Made by a program: the position numbers and the translations under genes. DNA of 64,000 bases from Fretibacter sp964410285 (GTDB lineage: Bacteria > Pseudomonadota > Alphaproteobacteria > Caulobacterales > Maricaulaceae): the NCBI GenBank assembly GCA_964410285.1, contig CAYPFR010000001.1, positions 620,001 to 684,000 on the forward strand. The letters run 5' to 3'. Numbering within the stretch: the first letter of the stretch is position 1; each line of letters opens with the position of its first letter. The notes under the pieces were generated by a model. The model did no database searches, was not told the origin of the DNA, and saw nothing but the letters and a program-made list of their open reading frames with translations. This document shows, in pieces, positions 41,095-50,725 of this stretch.

Positions 41095-42291
41095 TTAGGA
41101 CATGGCCGCCAGAATTTCGTCAACCAAATCAGTTTTCTCCCATGAGAAGCCGCCGTCGGCTTCGGGCTCCCGTCCAAAGTGCCCATAGGCGGCTGTGCGG
41201 GCGTATATGCTTTGGTTGAGCTTTAGATGTTCGCGAATGCCGCGCGGGGTAAGGTCCATCGACTTACGAATAGCGGTCTCGATCGCGTCGCCCTGAATGG
41301 GGTTTTGATCATCGACATTGACATAAATAGAGGTCGGCTGCGCCACGCCAATCGCGTAGGAGAGTTGAATATCGACCCAAGGCGCAAGCCCAGCGGCGAC
41401 AATGTTTTTCGCCAGATAACGCGTGGCATACGCTGCAGAGCGGTCAACCTTTGTCGGATCTTTTCCTGAAAATGCGCCGCCGCCATGCGGGGCCGCGCCG
41501 CCGTAAGTATCAACAATGATTTTACGGCCTGTTAGCCCTGCATCACCGTCCGGTCCGCCAATAACAAATTTACCGGTCGGATTGATGTGCCAAAGCGTGT
41601 TATCTGTAATCCAGCCATCGGGCATGACTTCATGGATATAAGGCTTTACCAGCGCCGCAACATCAGCGGAGTCCATGGCCGCGTCCAAATGCTGCGTGGA
41701 GAGCACAATGGCAGTCGCCTCAACGGGCTTACCGTTTTCGTAGCGCACGGTGACTTGTGATTTACTATCAGGGCCGAGTTGTGACACGCCTTCATGCTTG
41801 CGCGCGCGGGCGAGGCGCTCAAGAATTTTATGGCTGTAATGCACAGGGGCAGGCATGAGTTCTTTGGTGTCAGAACAGGCATACCCAAACATAATGCCTT
41901 GATCCCCCGCGCCTTCTTCCTTGTGCAGGCCGTCACCTGCGTCGACGCCTTGCGCAATATCGACGGACTGCGCGTGCAAGAGGACCTGCACATCCGCATG
42001 GGCGTGGTGGAAGCCTGATTGCTCATAGCCAATATCTTTGATGGCCGCGCGGGCCACGGCTTCGATTTCGTCTTTGGAGACATCTTGGCCGCGAGTTTCG
42101 CCTGCAATCACGACTTTATTGGTCGTTGTCAGCGTTTCTGCGGCTACCCGTACGTCCCAAGGCGACATGCCAGCGGCGACCGATTTACGGAAATAAAGAT
42201 CTACAATCTCGTCGCTAATGCGGTCGGAGACTTTGTCAGGATGGCCCTCTGAAACAGATTCAGAAGTAAATTCATATGATGTGCGGCTCAT
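41095..42291 (-). CDS. metK: S-adenosylmethionine synthetase
   Basis: MetK makes S-adenosylmethionine from methionine and ATP. The 398-residue product has SEGHPDKVSDRISDEIVD at residues 14-31 (ATP/methionine site His), MFGYACSDTKELMP near residue 134 and the hairpin GGGAFSGKDPTKVDRSAAY near residue 270. All are canonical. The leader shares its last 27 bases, from TTAAAA through AAGGAC to ATGAGC, at 21 positions with the leader of ahcY. A strong terminator follows. No riboswitch matching a known SAM class could be recognised in the leader. Confidence 0.96.
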   Translation of the reverse strand: MSRTSYEFTSESVSEGHPDKVSDRISDEIVDLYFRKSVAAGMSPWDVRVAAETLTTTNKVVIAGETRGQDVSKDEIEAVARAAIKDIGYEQSGFHHAHADVQVLLHAQSVDIAQGVDAGDGLHKEEGAGDQGIMFGYACSDTKELMPAPVHYSHKILERLARARKHEGVSQLGPDSKSQVTVRYENGKPVEATAIVLSTQHLDAAMDSADVAALVKPYIHEVMPDGWITDNTLWHINPTGKFVIGGPDGDAGLTGRKIIVDTYGGAAPHGGGAFSGKDPTKVDRSAAYATRYLAKNIVAAGLAPWVDIQLSYAIGVAQPTSIYVNVDDQNPIQGDAIETAIRKSMDLTPRGIREHLKLNQSIYARTAAYGHFGREPEADGGFSWEKTDLVDEILAAMS

Positions 42292-42393
42292 GTCGCGGTC
42301 CTTTAGTTTTAAGGCTCTTTTGCAATTAAACCTCCCTTGGGCAGAGCTTATTGCAGTGGGCTTTTTATTATTATCAGAGGCTTGGTTGATATA

Positions 42394-42415
42394 GAGGCCG
42401 CCGATTGGCGGCCTC
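42394..42415 (-). terminator. Inverted repeat after ahcY, probable terminator stem
   Basis: A perfect 9-bp stem, GAGGCCGCC with GGCGGCCTC, around a four-base loop, 15 bases after the ahcY stop. Only a weak T-run (CTATATC) follows on the leftward strand, so termination may be partial or may need Rho. Confidence 0.55.
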
Positions 42416-42429
42416 TGATTGAATTCGTT

Positions 42430-43839
42430 TTAGTAGCGGTAATGTTCCGGCTTGTAGGGGCCTGCCTGATCAACGCCAATGTAATCGGCTTGTTCTTTTG
42501 ACATTTCGGTCAACTTCACACCGATTTTTTCAAGATGCAGACGCGCAACTTTTTCGTCCAGGTGCTTAGGCAGCATATAGACTTTGTTTTCGTATTTCTT
42601 CGTCTTGGCCTTTGAATCGTCCCAAAGCTCCATTTGCGCCAGTACCTGATTGGTGAAAGAGGCGCTCATAACAAAAGAGGGATGACCCGTGGCGTTGCCC
42701 AAATTCAAAAGCCGGCCTTGAGAGAGCAAGATCATTCGATTGCCTTTAGGGAAGGTAATCATATCGACTTGGTCTTTGATATTTGTCCACTGCATATTAC
42801 TCAGCGCCGCCACTTGAATTTCATTATCAAAGTGACCGATATTGCCGACAATCGCCATGTCTTTCATCTCGCGCATATGTTCAAGACGGATCACATCTTT
42901 ATTGCCGGTTGTTGTGACAAAAATATCGGCATCCTTGACGGTGTCCTCAAGTGTGGTGACTTCAAACCCGTCCATGGCCGCCTGAAGCGCGCATATCGGG
43001 TCAATTTCCGTGACTTTGACGCGCGCGCCTGCCCCGCGAAGGGAGGCGGCAGAGCCTTTGCCAACATCGCCATAACCGAGAACAACGGCGGTCTTACCGG
43101 CCATCATCGTGTCGGTTGCCCGGCGAATACCGTCAACGAGGCTTTCCTTACAGCCATATTTATTGTCAAATTTTGACTTGGTAACAGAGTCATTGACGTT
43201 GATGGCAGGGAAGGGGAGCTGGCCTTTCTCAACAAGTTCATAAAGGCGGTGCACACCCGTTGTTGTTTCTTCGGAAACGCCGACAATCTGCCCGCGCATC
43301 TTCGTGAACCATCCCGGGCTTTCGGCCATGCGTTTTTTAATTTGCGCAAAAATTGCGGCTTCTTCTTCTGATCCAGGCTCGCCTTCAATGAGCTCGGGCT
43401 CGCCGTTTTCCACGCGTGCGCCCAGCAGGATATACAGCGTGGCGTCCCCGCCATCATCAAGAATAATGTTTGGGCCTTCCGGGAAAAGGAAGGATTTATC
43501 CAGATAATCCCAATGCTCCTCAAGGCTTTGGCCTTTGACGGCAAAAACTGGCACGCCTGCGGCGGCAATTGCTGCGGCTGCGTGGTCTTGAGTAGAGAAA
43601 ATGTTACAAGAGGCCCAGCGTACATCTGCGCCCAGCGCCGTGAGGGTTTCAATCAATACGCCTGTTTGAATGGTCATATGCAATGAGCCAACGATGCGCG
43701 CACCCGAAAGCGGCTTTGTGGCGCCAAACTCCTCGCGTAGGGACATAAGTCCCGGCATTTCAGTTTCGGCAATGTCCAGCTCCTTGCGGCCATAATCAGC
43801 CAAAGATATGTCTTTTACTTCGTAATCAGTCGCGCTCAT
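42430..43839 (-). CDS. ahcY: Adenosylhomocysteinase
   Basis: AhcY hydrolyses S-adenosylhomocysteine to adenosine and homocysteine, clearing the product of SAM-dependent methylation. The 469-residue product shows LHMTIQTGVLIETL near residue 52, the NDSVTKSKFDNKYGC block near residue 225 with the catalytic Lys/Asp, the NAD loop VLGYGDVGKG near residue 258, and ends ADYIGVDQAGPYKPEHYRY, whose Lys and Tyr reach the partner subunit. It lies on the same strand before metK, separated by 138 bases with a stem. The two genes make a SAM-cycle pair. Confidence 0.97.
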   Translation of the reverse strand: MSATDYEVKDISLADYGRKELDIAETEMPGLMSLREEFGATKPLSGARIVGSLHMTIQTGVLIETLTALGADVRWASCNIFSTQDHAAAAIAAAGVPVFAVKGQSLEEHWDYLDKSFLFPEGPNIILDDGGDATLYILLGARVENGEPELIEGEPGSEEEAAIFAQIKKRMAESPGWFTKMRGQIVGVSEETTTGVHRLYELVEKGQLPFPAINVNDSVTKSKFDNKYGCKESLVDGIRRATDTMMAGKTAVVLGYGDVGKGSAASLRGAGARVKVTEIDPICALQAAMDGFEVTTLEDTVKDADIFVTTTGNKDVIRLEHMREMKDMAIVGNIGHFDNEIQVAALSNMQWTNIKDQVDMITFPKGNRMILLSQGRLLNLGNATGHPSFVMSASFTNQVLAQMELWDDSKAKTKKYENKVYMLPKHLDEKVARLHLEKIGVKLTEMSKEQADYIGVDQAGPYKPEHYRY

Positions 43840-44071
43840 GTCAGCGTCCTTACATTTTAATCAAATATTAAGGGGGTCAATAAGCGGGGAATGTCTTGCG
43901 GTCAATGTCATATAAAGAAAATTGCATATAAAATTATCTTTATTTGTTTTTCGAGAATTATTTTGCGGTGCGTTTCGTCAGCGTTTGCATGCGGGGCCGC
44001 CCCGTTTGATATATTGACTCATCTGCGCGATAGGATGGCTACGGCGCCGGCGACTTGGAAGCTTTAAAGCT

Positions 44072-44443
44072 CTAGGCCTTCGGCTGCCTCAGAATTTTTT
44101 CCATTTTCCGGCCCCGCGCGAGTTCATCGACGAGTTTATCAAGGTAGCGCACTTGGCGGGTCAATTCATTGTCAATGTCTTCAATACGGTAGCCGCAAAT
44201 TACCCCCTTTATAAGACCGGCATTGGGATGAAGCTCTGCCTGAGCGAAAAAGGTCTCAAAGCTGACTTTGTCAGTGATTAGCCTTTGTATTTTTTCGGCG
44301 TTAAACCCCGTCAGCCAGTTAATGATTTGGTCAAGTTCGGCTTGGGTGCGGCCATTTTTCGTTAGCCTTGCCAGATAAAGCGGGTAAATGCTGCCAAAGG
44401 TCATATTGGCCACGCGGGCGTTATGTTTCGCTGTCACTTTCAT
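44072..44443 (-). CDS. DUF2200 family protein
   Basis: A 123-residue protein matching the DUF2200 pattern: MTFGSIYPLYLARLTKNGRT near residue 14, then a helical region with FFAQAELHPNAGLIKGVICG and a final VRYLDKLVDELARGRKMEKI. Members occur across Proteobacteria and Firmicutes as small stand-alone proteins without a settled function. It has no signal peptide or membrane helix. The 232-base gap to ahcY (43840-44071) holds nothing I can identify apart from the ahcY leader. Confidence 0.8.
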   Translation of the reverse strand: MKVTAKHNARVANMTFGSIYPLYLARLTKNGRTQAELDQIINWLTGFNAEKIQRLITDKVSFETFFAQAELHPNAGLIKGVICGYRIEDIDNELTRQVRYLDKLVDELARGRKMEKILRQPKA

Positions 44444-44579
44444 GAAAATAACTTACCCAAGCCAGCGGCAGGGCGCAACGGGGCTGCGGGACCTTACGCA
44501 GCGCGGCTTAAACTTTATCTTCGGCCCGCAAGGTTTTATCTGGCTGATGGGACGAAATTAGCCTAAGTAAAGGAAAATT

Positions 44580-45721
44580 TTGGAATTTGAACTATCTCTA
44601 AAACTGCGATTATATCAAAAGCCGTCTCCCCCAAAGCGTCGATCATCATTGTAAATTACAATGGCGGGGAGTATCTGGCGCGCTGCGTTCACGCGCTTTA
44701 CAAACAGACGGAACCACGTTTCGAAGTTTTCATCGTCGACAATGGTTCAACCGATAGCTCTTTTTCCAAGCTTCCGCCGCTGGATGCGCGGTTTACGCTC
44801 TTGAAAATGGACAATAATCTAGGGTTTGCGAAAGCGAACAACCTTGCGGCTAAGCGTGCAAGAGCGGATTATCTGATAATGCTCAACCCTGATGCTTTTG
44901 CGTATGAGGACTGGTTGGAGAAGCTGCTGGCGGAAGTCTGCAGCCCTGACATTACAATGGTTGGCTCCCTGCAATATATGGCCGGTAATTGTGATATTTT
45001 GGACGGTGCGGGGGATTTTTACCACATCAGCGGGATTGCGCTGCGCGGCGGTTTTGGGCATCCGGCTTCGCGCGTACATGACGCAGCTTTTGAGGTTTTC
45101 GCGCCCTGCGGGGCGGGGGCGCTTTATCACCGCGGCAGCTACCTAGCGGTTGGCGGCTTTGACGAGCGCTTTTTTTGCTATCATGAAGATGTGGACCTGG
45201 GCTACCGCTTGCGGCTGGCGGGCGGGCGCTGTGTCCAATCGGTGAGCGCAAGGCTCGACCATGTTGGCTCCGCGATAAGCGGGCGCCGTTCCGACTTTTC
45301 AATCTACCACGGTACGCGCAACAGAATTTGGACCTTTGCGAAAAACACGCCCGCGCGCTTCCTGTGGTTTTTTGCGCCATTGCATATTTTGGTAAATTTG
45401 CTTGTGCTTTTGCGGGCGGCTTTGCGGCGCGGGACCTTTGGTCCGACGTGGCGGGGCATTGGCGATGGGATCAAAGGCCTGCCAAAAATTTGGGTATCTC
45501 GCAAAGTCGTCAAGGCCCAGCGTAAAATCAGCCCCCTAAAAATGCTTGGCATTTATACATGGTCGCCCATAAGAGTCGTCAGGCGCTCTGTGCCGACGGC
45601 GCGCTCGCGCTGGTCATTTGCCGCCTCCCGCGAAGCCAAGCGCTCCCCGTCAGTGGAGATTACGCCTATTTCCCAAGCTGGTATCTCTCAGGCTGGTATT
45701 TCCAAGCCGCCGCGCTCCTGA
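44580..45721 (+). CDS. Family 2 glycosyltransferase with a broken or non-standard start
   Basis: The catalytic GT-A domain is plain: IIIVNYNGGEYLARCVHALY and VDNGSTDSS at the N-terminal side, LGFAKANNLAAK, then FFCYHEDVDLGYRLRLAGG. However, the frame that encodes IIIVNYNGG (codons from 44642) has no ATG, GTG or TTG between its upstream stop (44588) and TTG 44795, beyond the catalytic start. A TTG at 44580 with AAAGGA six bases before it begins a different frame that would join after one added base, for example in the CCCCC run at 44628-44632. The gene is therefore either frameshifted (mutation or assembly error) or starts on a rare codon such as ATT 44609. The C-terminus carries a short repeat (SQAGISQAGIS). 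It probably acts in surface polysaccharide synthesis near kdsD. Confidence 0.7.
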
Positions 45722-45734
45722 TAATGAGCGCCTT

Positions 45735-46694
45735 ATGACAAATTACGCAAAAACAGGGCAGCGCGTGCTGGAGACAGAGATTGCGGCCCTGCAAGACATG
45801 TCGCGCGCGCTCGGGCCGGAATTTAACGCCGCCGCCGCGCAGCTTCTTTCGCTCAAAGGGCGGGTTATCCTGTCGGGCGTCGGTAAAAGCGGCCATGTCG
45901 CGCGCAAGATAGCGGCCACGCTCGCCTCCACGGGCACGCCCGCGCTGTATATTCACCCAACGGAGGCTAGCCACGGCGATATGGGTATGATTACCCCAGA
46001 TGATGCGGTGATTGCGCTCTCCCGCTCTGGGGAGACAGCAGAGCTTGCCGATATTATTGGCTATTGCCGGCGGTTTTCTATTCCTCTTATCGCGATCACG
46101 GCAGTGGCGGGTAGCGCGCTAGGCCGCGCGAGCGATCATCTTTTACAGCTTCCTGATGCACCGGAAGCCTGCGCTGAGACCCGCGCGCCGACAACCAGCA
46201 CGACGCTGCAAATGGCGCTGGGGGACGCGCTGGCGGTGGCGCTTCTTGAGGCCAAAGGCTTTACCGCCAAAGATTTTAAGACCTATCATCCGGGCGGCAC
46301 GCTCGGGGCGAGCCTTTCTCTCGTCGGGGAACTTATGCACAGCGGTCCGAATCTCCCGCTTGTCGGTAGCGGCACGGCCATGCCGCCCGCGCTGTCTGTG
46401 ATGAATAAAGCCGGATTTGGCTGCGTCGGGATTACGGATAAGGGGGGGCAGTTGATCGGGCTGATTACAGACGGCGATATTCGCCGGCATCTGTCTAATG
46501 ATCTCGCGGCCAAACGCGTTGACGAAATCATGACGACCACGCCCCGCACCACCCGCCCGCAGGCGCTGGCGGCAGATGCCCTGCGTTCTATGACGGCGGG
46601 GCCGTCCAAAATCATGCAGCTTTTTGTGATAGAGAACCATAAGCCCATTGGCCTTGTGCATTTGCATGATTTCCTGCGCGCTGGACTGGTCTAG
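45735..46694 (+). CDS. kdsD: Arabinose-5-phosphate isomerase (KdsD/KpsF family)
   Basis: KdsD converts ribulose 5-phosphate to arabinose 5-phosphate, the first step to Kdo of lipopolysaccharide. The 319-residue product has a SIS domain with VGKSGHVARKIAATLASTG near residue 43 and ALSRSGETAEL near residue 94, APTTSTTLQMALGDALAVAL near residue 150, followed by two CBS domains (about 195-319, including LITDGDIRRHL). The start at ATG 45735 was chosen over a long upstream extension, which runs into the glycosyltransferase gene in another frame. It follows that gene by 13 bases. Confidence 0.92.
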   Translation: MTNYAKTGQRVLETEIAALQDMSRALGPEFNAAAAQLLSLKGRVILSGVGKSGHVARKIAATLASTGTPALYIHPTEASHGDMGMITPDDAVIALSRSGETAELADIIGYCRRFSIPLIAITAVAGSALGRASDHLLQLPDAPEACAETRAPTTSTTLQMALGDALAVALLEAKGFTAKDFKTYHPGGTLGASLSLVGELMHSGPNLPLVGSGTAMPPALSVMNKAGFGCVGITDKGGQLIGLITDGDIRRHLSNDLAAKRVDEIMTTTPRTTRPQALAADALRSMTAGPSKIMQLFVIENHKPIGLVHLHDFLRAGLV

Positions 46695-46776
46695 CTCTGA
46701 AATTGGGAAACGCAGTCTCCCTCATAAAAATTTAAGCCTTCTTGGGCTATGAAGCCCCAAACCTTGAGGAGACATC

Positions 46777-48300
46777 ATGACCCCCCGTAAGCCATTGCCC
46801 GCTATTGCGACCAATACGCTCGAATTTGAGACCCATGCTCTCGTCAAGCCCACGGGCTTTCGTGAATATGATGCGCGTTGGTATTTTGGTCTGCCCAATG
46901 ACGGCAAGACGTCGGATTTGAATCTCTACGGCGTTCAGGCGCTCGGGGAGGGGCTAGGTACGCTCATGCATGAGCGCGGGATTGTCCCTAAAATCGCTGT
47001 GGGCCATGACTTTCGCCATTATTCGCTCTCGATCAAACAAGCCTTGATGCTTGGCCTTGTGAATGCAGGCATTGAGGTGCTTGATATTGGCCTCGCGCTT
47101 AGCCCGATGGCCTATTTCGCGCAGTTCCATCTTGAGTGCCCCGGCGTGGCCATGGTCACCGCCAGTCATAATTCTAACGGCTGGACAGGGGTGAAAATGG
47201 GCATAGAAGCGCCGCTCACCTTTGGCCCTGATGAGATGAGCCGCCTCAAAGAGATTGTGCTAAACGCGCAGAGCCAGCAAAAACCGGGCGGGTCTTACCG
47301 CTATGTCGACGGCGTGCGCGAGGCCTTTATTGCTGATCTTGTCAAAGATGTGAAACTTGAAAATAAGATCAAAGTTGTCGCGGCCTGCGGCAACGGGACG
47401 GCGGGCGCATTTGCCGAAGAGGTACTAACAAAAATTGGGGCAGAGGTGATCGCCGTTGAATGCGAACTGGATTATAATTTCCCGAAGTATAACCCCAATC
47501 CCGAAGACATGAAAATGCTGCACGCCATGGCAGATGCCTGCAAAGAACACGGCGCGGATGTAGCGCTCGGTTTTGACGGTGACGGGGACCGCTGCGGCGT
47601 TGTCGATAATGAGGGCGAAGAAATTTTTGCCGATAAAGTTGGCGTTATGCTCGCGCGTGATCTCTCTGCGCTTTATCCGAATGCGCAATTTGTTGCTGAT
47701 GTGAAATCTACGGGATTGTTTAACACTGACCCTGTGCTACTGAAAAACGGCGCGAAAACGGATTATTACAAAACCGGCCATAGTTATATTAAGCGCCGTT
47801 CCAAAGAGCTTAACGCCCTCGTCGGATTTGAAAAATCGGGACATTATTTCTTTAACGCCCCCATTGGCCGCGGCTATGATTGCGGGCTTACCTCTGCGAT
47901 TGCGATCTTGCAAATGCTGGACCGTAACCCTGATAAATCTATGGCGGATCTTCGCCGCGCGCTCCCGAAAACATGGGGTAGCCCCACAATGAGCCCCTAT
48001 TGCGCGGACGAGGAAAAATACGGCGTGATCGAGCGCGTGGTCGCCGAGTTCCAAAAAGCCGCCGCCGACGGAGAGACCATATTGGGCCAAAAAATCGTTG
48101 ACGTGAACACGGTCAACGGCGTGCGCCTTACGCTAGAGGACGGTACATGGGGCCTCGTGCGCGCCAGTTCCAATACGCCCAACCTTGTGGTGGTTGTCGA
48201 AAGCCCTGCGTCTGAGGAAAACAAAGACGGTATGTTCCGCGAGATCGATCGCCGCCTTGAAAAATACAGCGAAATCGGCGAGTACGACCAGAAAATTTAG
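46777..48300 (+). CDS. Phosphomannomutase/phosphoglucomutase
   Basis: A 507-residue alpha-D-phosphohexomutase. The phosphoserine loop VTASHNSNGWTGVKMG lies near residue 128, the metal loop GFDGDGDRCGVVD near residue 264, the sugar loop VGFEKSGHYFF near residue 347, and the phosphate-binding RASSNTPNLVV near residue 468. These are the four active-site elements. It interconverts mannose or glucose 6- and 1-phosphates for sugar-nucleotide synthesis, fitting its place between kdsD and pgi. It is a little longer than bacterial AlgC/ManB. The SHN-S variant next to the serine occurs in this branch. Mannose versus glucose preference cannot be told. Confidence 0.9.
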   Translation: MTPRKPLPAIATNTLEFETHALVKPTGFREYDARWYFGLPNDGKTSDLNLYGVQALGEGLGTLMHERGIVPKIAVGHDFRHYSLSIKQALMLGLVNAGIEVLDIGLALSPMAYFAQFHLECPGVAMVTASHNSNGWTGVKMGIEAPLTFGPDEMSRLKEIVLNAQSQQKPGGSYRYVDGVREAFIADLVKDVKLENKIKVVAACGNGTAGAFAEEVLTKIGAEVIAVECELDYNFPKYNPNPEDMKMLHAMADACKEHGADVALGFDGDGDRCGVVDNEGEEIFADKVGVMLARDLSALYPNAQFVADVKSTGLFNTDPVLLKNGAKTDYYKTGHSYIKRRSKELNALVGFEKSGHYFFNAPIGRGYDCGLTSAIAILQMLDRNPDKSMADLRRALPKTWGSPTMSPYCADEEKYGVIERVVAEFQKAAADGETILGQKIVDVNTVNGVRLTLEDGTWGLVRASSNTPNLVVVVESPASEENKDGMFREIDRRLEKYSEIGEYDQKI

Positions 48301-48395
48301 GCGCGTTCCGAGTTTTGCGAGAGGTTGAATCCTGCCGCCAAATCTTTAAATACGGCTCCAGAAGTTGGCGATAGCGCCGCGCAATAGGATATCTC

Positions 48396-49991
48396 ATGCC
48401 AAAAACTGACACGCCCAAAACCCCGTTCATAGACCGCGCGCCGCATTTCCAAAAACTCGAAGACCTTGCGGCCGCCGCGGTTTCGATTGAAACATTGTTT
48501 AAAACCGAGCCCAAGCGGCTGGAGACCTTTGCCTTACGCGAAGGACCGCTGCGCGCGGATTTCTCAAAGCAGCAAATCTCAAGCGCGGCGCGTGACGCGC
48601 TTCTCTCGCTTGCCGCCGCCTGCGAGCTTGATGAATGGCGCGCTCGCCTTTTTGCGGGCGGCAAAGTCAATACCTCCGAAGACCGCGCGGTTTTGCATAT
48701 GGCGTTGCGCGGGGTTGGCGGCACAAAATCCGTGCAAAAAGACGTCAAAGCTATGCGCGCGCATATGGCAAAATTTGCGGATAAGATTCGCAGTCAAGGT
48801 AAGTTTAAAAATATTGTTCATATCGGTATTGGCGGCTCTGACCTTGGGCCGCGCCTGATCGCGGACGGATTTGAGGCGAGCGCCGAAAAATCGCTGACTT
48901 TGCGCTTTGCCGAAAATGTAGACGGAGCCTCGATCAATGACGCGGTTAAAGGACTGAAACCGAAAGACACGCTTGTGATTGTCGTGTCAAAATCCTTCGG
49001 CACGCAGGAAACAAAAATGAACGGCGAGTCCGCGCGCGCCTGGCTGACGGATAGCCTTGGCAAGAAAGCCGGCGATCACATGCTCGCGGTGACGGCCAAC
49101 CGCGAAGGGGCGCAGGAATTTGGTATTCCCAGTGATCAGGTTTTTGATTTTTGGGATTGGGTTGGCGGCCGTTATTCCGTCTGGAGCGCGGTCGGACTGT
49201 CACTGCAAATCGCTTATGGCCCTGATGTGTTTGATAAGTTCCTTAAGGGCGCGAAGAAAATGGACGAACATTTCCGCGATCAGCCGCTGGATGATAATCT
49301 GCCGGTGATGCTCGCCATGACAGGTGTTTGGAACCGCAATGCGCTGGGCTTTACCTCCCAAGCGGTGATTCCCTATGCGCGCCGCCTAAGAAAGCTCTCC
49401 GCTTTTTTACAGCAATTGGAAATGGAAAGTAACGGCAAACGCATAACGCGGGACGGCAAAGACGCGGGGCTAACCTGCCCTGTTATCTGGGGGGATGAGG
49501 GCACAAATGGCCAGCATGCCTTTTTCCAATGGCTGCACCAAGGCACGCCGGGCGCGCCCGTCGATTTTGTCGCTGTCCTTAAAGATCACGAAGGCCGCCC
49601 AGAGCATCACCGCGCGCTGCTTGCTAATTGCTTCGCGCAAAGTGAGGCGCTCATGCTCGGGAAACCAGAATATGTCGTGCGCGCCGAGCTTGGCGATCAT
49701 GCAGATATTGACGCGCTTGCGCCGCAAAAAACATTTCCCGGTAATCGTCCCTCAACGACCATCACGCTAGACGAGCTATCGCCTTTCGCGCTCGGCCACC
49801 TGATTGCGCTTTATGAGCACAAAGCCTTTGTTCAGGGCGTGATCTGGAACGTCAACAGTTTCGATCAATGGGGCGTGCAGCTCGGTAAAGTTCTGGCGAC
49901 GACCATTGAAAAAGAGATGAGATCAGGCGAGGCGGGGGATCATGACCCCAGTACAAAAGCACTTATGGATTTGGCGGCAGGTAAAAAATAG
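48396..49991 (+). CDS. pgi: Glucose-6-phosphate isomerase
   Basis: Pgi interconverts glucose 6-phosphate and fructose 6-phosphate. The 531-residue product contains IGIGGSDLGPRL near residue 144, the VGGRYSVWSAVGL signature near residue 251, a catalytic Glu in QQLEMESNGK near residue 337, GTNGQHAFFQWLHQG near residue 369 carrying the catalytic His, and the second signature GVIWNVNSFDQWGVQLGK near residue 478. It is placed after the phosphohexomutase gene with a 95-base gap and links the glucose pool to fructose 6-phosphate for envelope sugars and gluconeogenesis. A CIA30 gene follows after 15 bases. Confidence 0.96.
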   Translation: MPKTDTPKTPFIDRAPHFQKLEDLAAAAVSIETLFKTEPKRLETFALREGPLRADFSKQQISSAARDALLSLAAACELDEWRARLFAGGKVNTSEDRAVLHMALRGVGGTKSVQKDVKAMRAHMAKFADKIRSQGKFKNIVHIGIGGSDLGPRLIADGFEASAEKSLTLRFAENVDGASINDAVKGLKPKDTLVIVVSKSFGTQETKMNGESARAWLTDSLGKKAGDHMLAVTANREGAQEFGIPSDQVFDFWDWVGGRYSVWSAVGLSLQIAYGPDVFDKFLKGAKKMDEHFRDQPLDDNLPVMLAMTGVWNRNALGFTSQAVIPYARRLRKLSAFLQQLEMESNGKRITRDGKDAGLTCPVIWGDEGTNGQHAFFQWLHQGTPGAPVDFVAVLKDHEGRPEHHRALLANCFAQSEALMLGKPEYVVRAELGDHADIDALAPQKTFPGNRPSTTITLDELSPFALGHLIALYEHKAFVQGVIWNVNSFDQWGVQLGKVLATTIEKEMRSGEAGDHDPSTKALMDLAAGKK

Positions 49992-50006
49992 GCTAGTCAT
50001 GGCCCC

Positions 50007-50651
50007 ATGAAACCTTTTTTTCCGGCGCAAAATATTCACCGTTTTATGGCCTGCCTTGCTAGGGTTTTTCGCGGCGGGCCGCGAGGCGCAATAGCGGGGC
50101 TTGCGTTCATGGTCTCGCTTAACGCCGTGCCTGCTGCGGCCAAGGAGGTTTGTCCCGTGAAAATTGATTTTAAGTCCCCTGAGGCGGCGCAGATGTGGCG
50201 CGCGGTCAATGATGGGGTAATGGGTGGCCGCAGCTCTGGCGGGCCGCGCTTTGAGGCGGGCGTGATGATTTTTGAGGGCATTATCAATACGAATGGCGGC
50301 GGATTTTCGTCCTTGCGCGCGGGTCTTTCGCGCGGCGCGCTGGCGGGGCAAAAAGCGATCAAAATGCGCGTGAAGAGCGATGGGCGGATTTATAAACTCA
50401 CATTGCGCTCAGACGCCTTTTACCGTGGACGCAATGTCGCCTTTCAGGCTCCCTTGCCGCAAACGCCAGTCAGCGAATGGGCTGAAGTCACGATTGCCTT
50501 CTCGGCCTTGAAACCTTCTGTGTTTGGCCGCCCGCTCAGCGGTCCTATCTTTAATCCCCAAGAGGCGCGGTCCATCGGTATTATTATCGCCGACGGTAAA
50601 GACGGCCCCTTCCGCCTTGAGACCTCACAAATGCAAAGCTGCGAGGGTTAG
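50007..50651 (+). CDS. CIA30-family protein, probably exported
   Basis: A 214-residue protein with the CIA30/NDUFAF1 pattern: WRAVNDGVMGGRSSGGPRF near residue 67 and GGGFSSLRA near residue 98. In mitochondria this family assists complex I assembly; bacterial members are often annotated only as CIA30 family. Residues 1-48 end in a hydrophobic stretch and AAAKEVCPV, consistent with a signal peptide, which argues for a periplasmic or extracytoplasmic position. No complex I genes are in the window. It follows pgi closely on the same strand. Confidence 0.82.
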   Translation: MKPFFPAQNIHRFMACLARVFRGGPRGAIAGLAFMVSLNAVPAAAKEVCPVKIDFKSPEAAQMWRAVNDGVMGGRSSGGPRFEAGVMIFEGIINTNGGGFSSLRAGLSRGALAGQKAIKMRVKSDGRIYKLTLRSDAFYRGRNVAFQAPLPQTPVSEWAEVTIAFSALKPSVFGRPLSGPIFNPQEARSIGIIIADGKDGPFRLETSQMQSCEG

Positions 50652-50725
50652 GCGCGCGGCCCACTTTTACCTCTTTCTCGAAGGTTTTGATTTACCCGCC
50701 GCATCATCCCCGCTACACCGCGCCT

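Noticed and set aside
42292..42393. SAM-responsive riboswitch before metK
   Set aside because: I compared the leader with SAM-II and SAM/SAH patterns: a GCTCT/AGAGC stem and a CTAAAGGA stretch are suggestive, but the required pseudoknot pairing and conserved loop bases could not be matched. A covariance-model search would decide.
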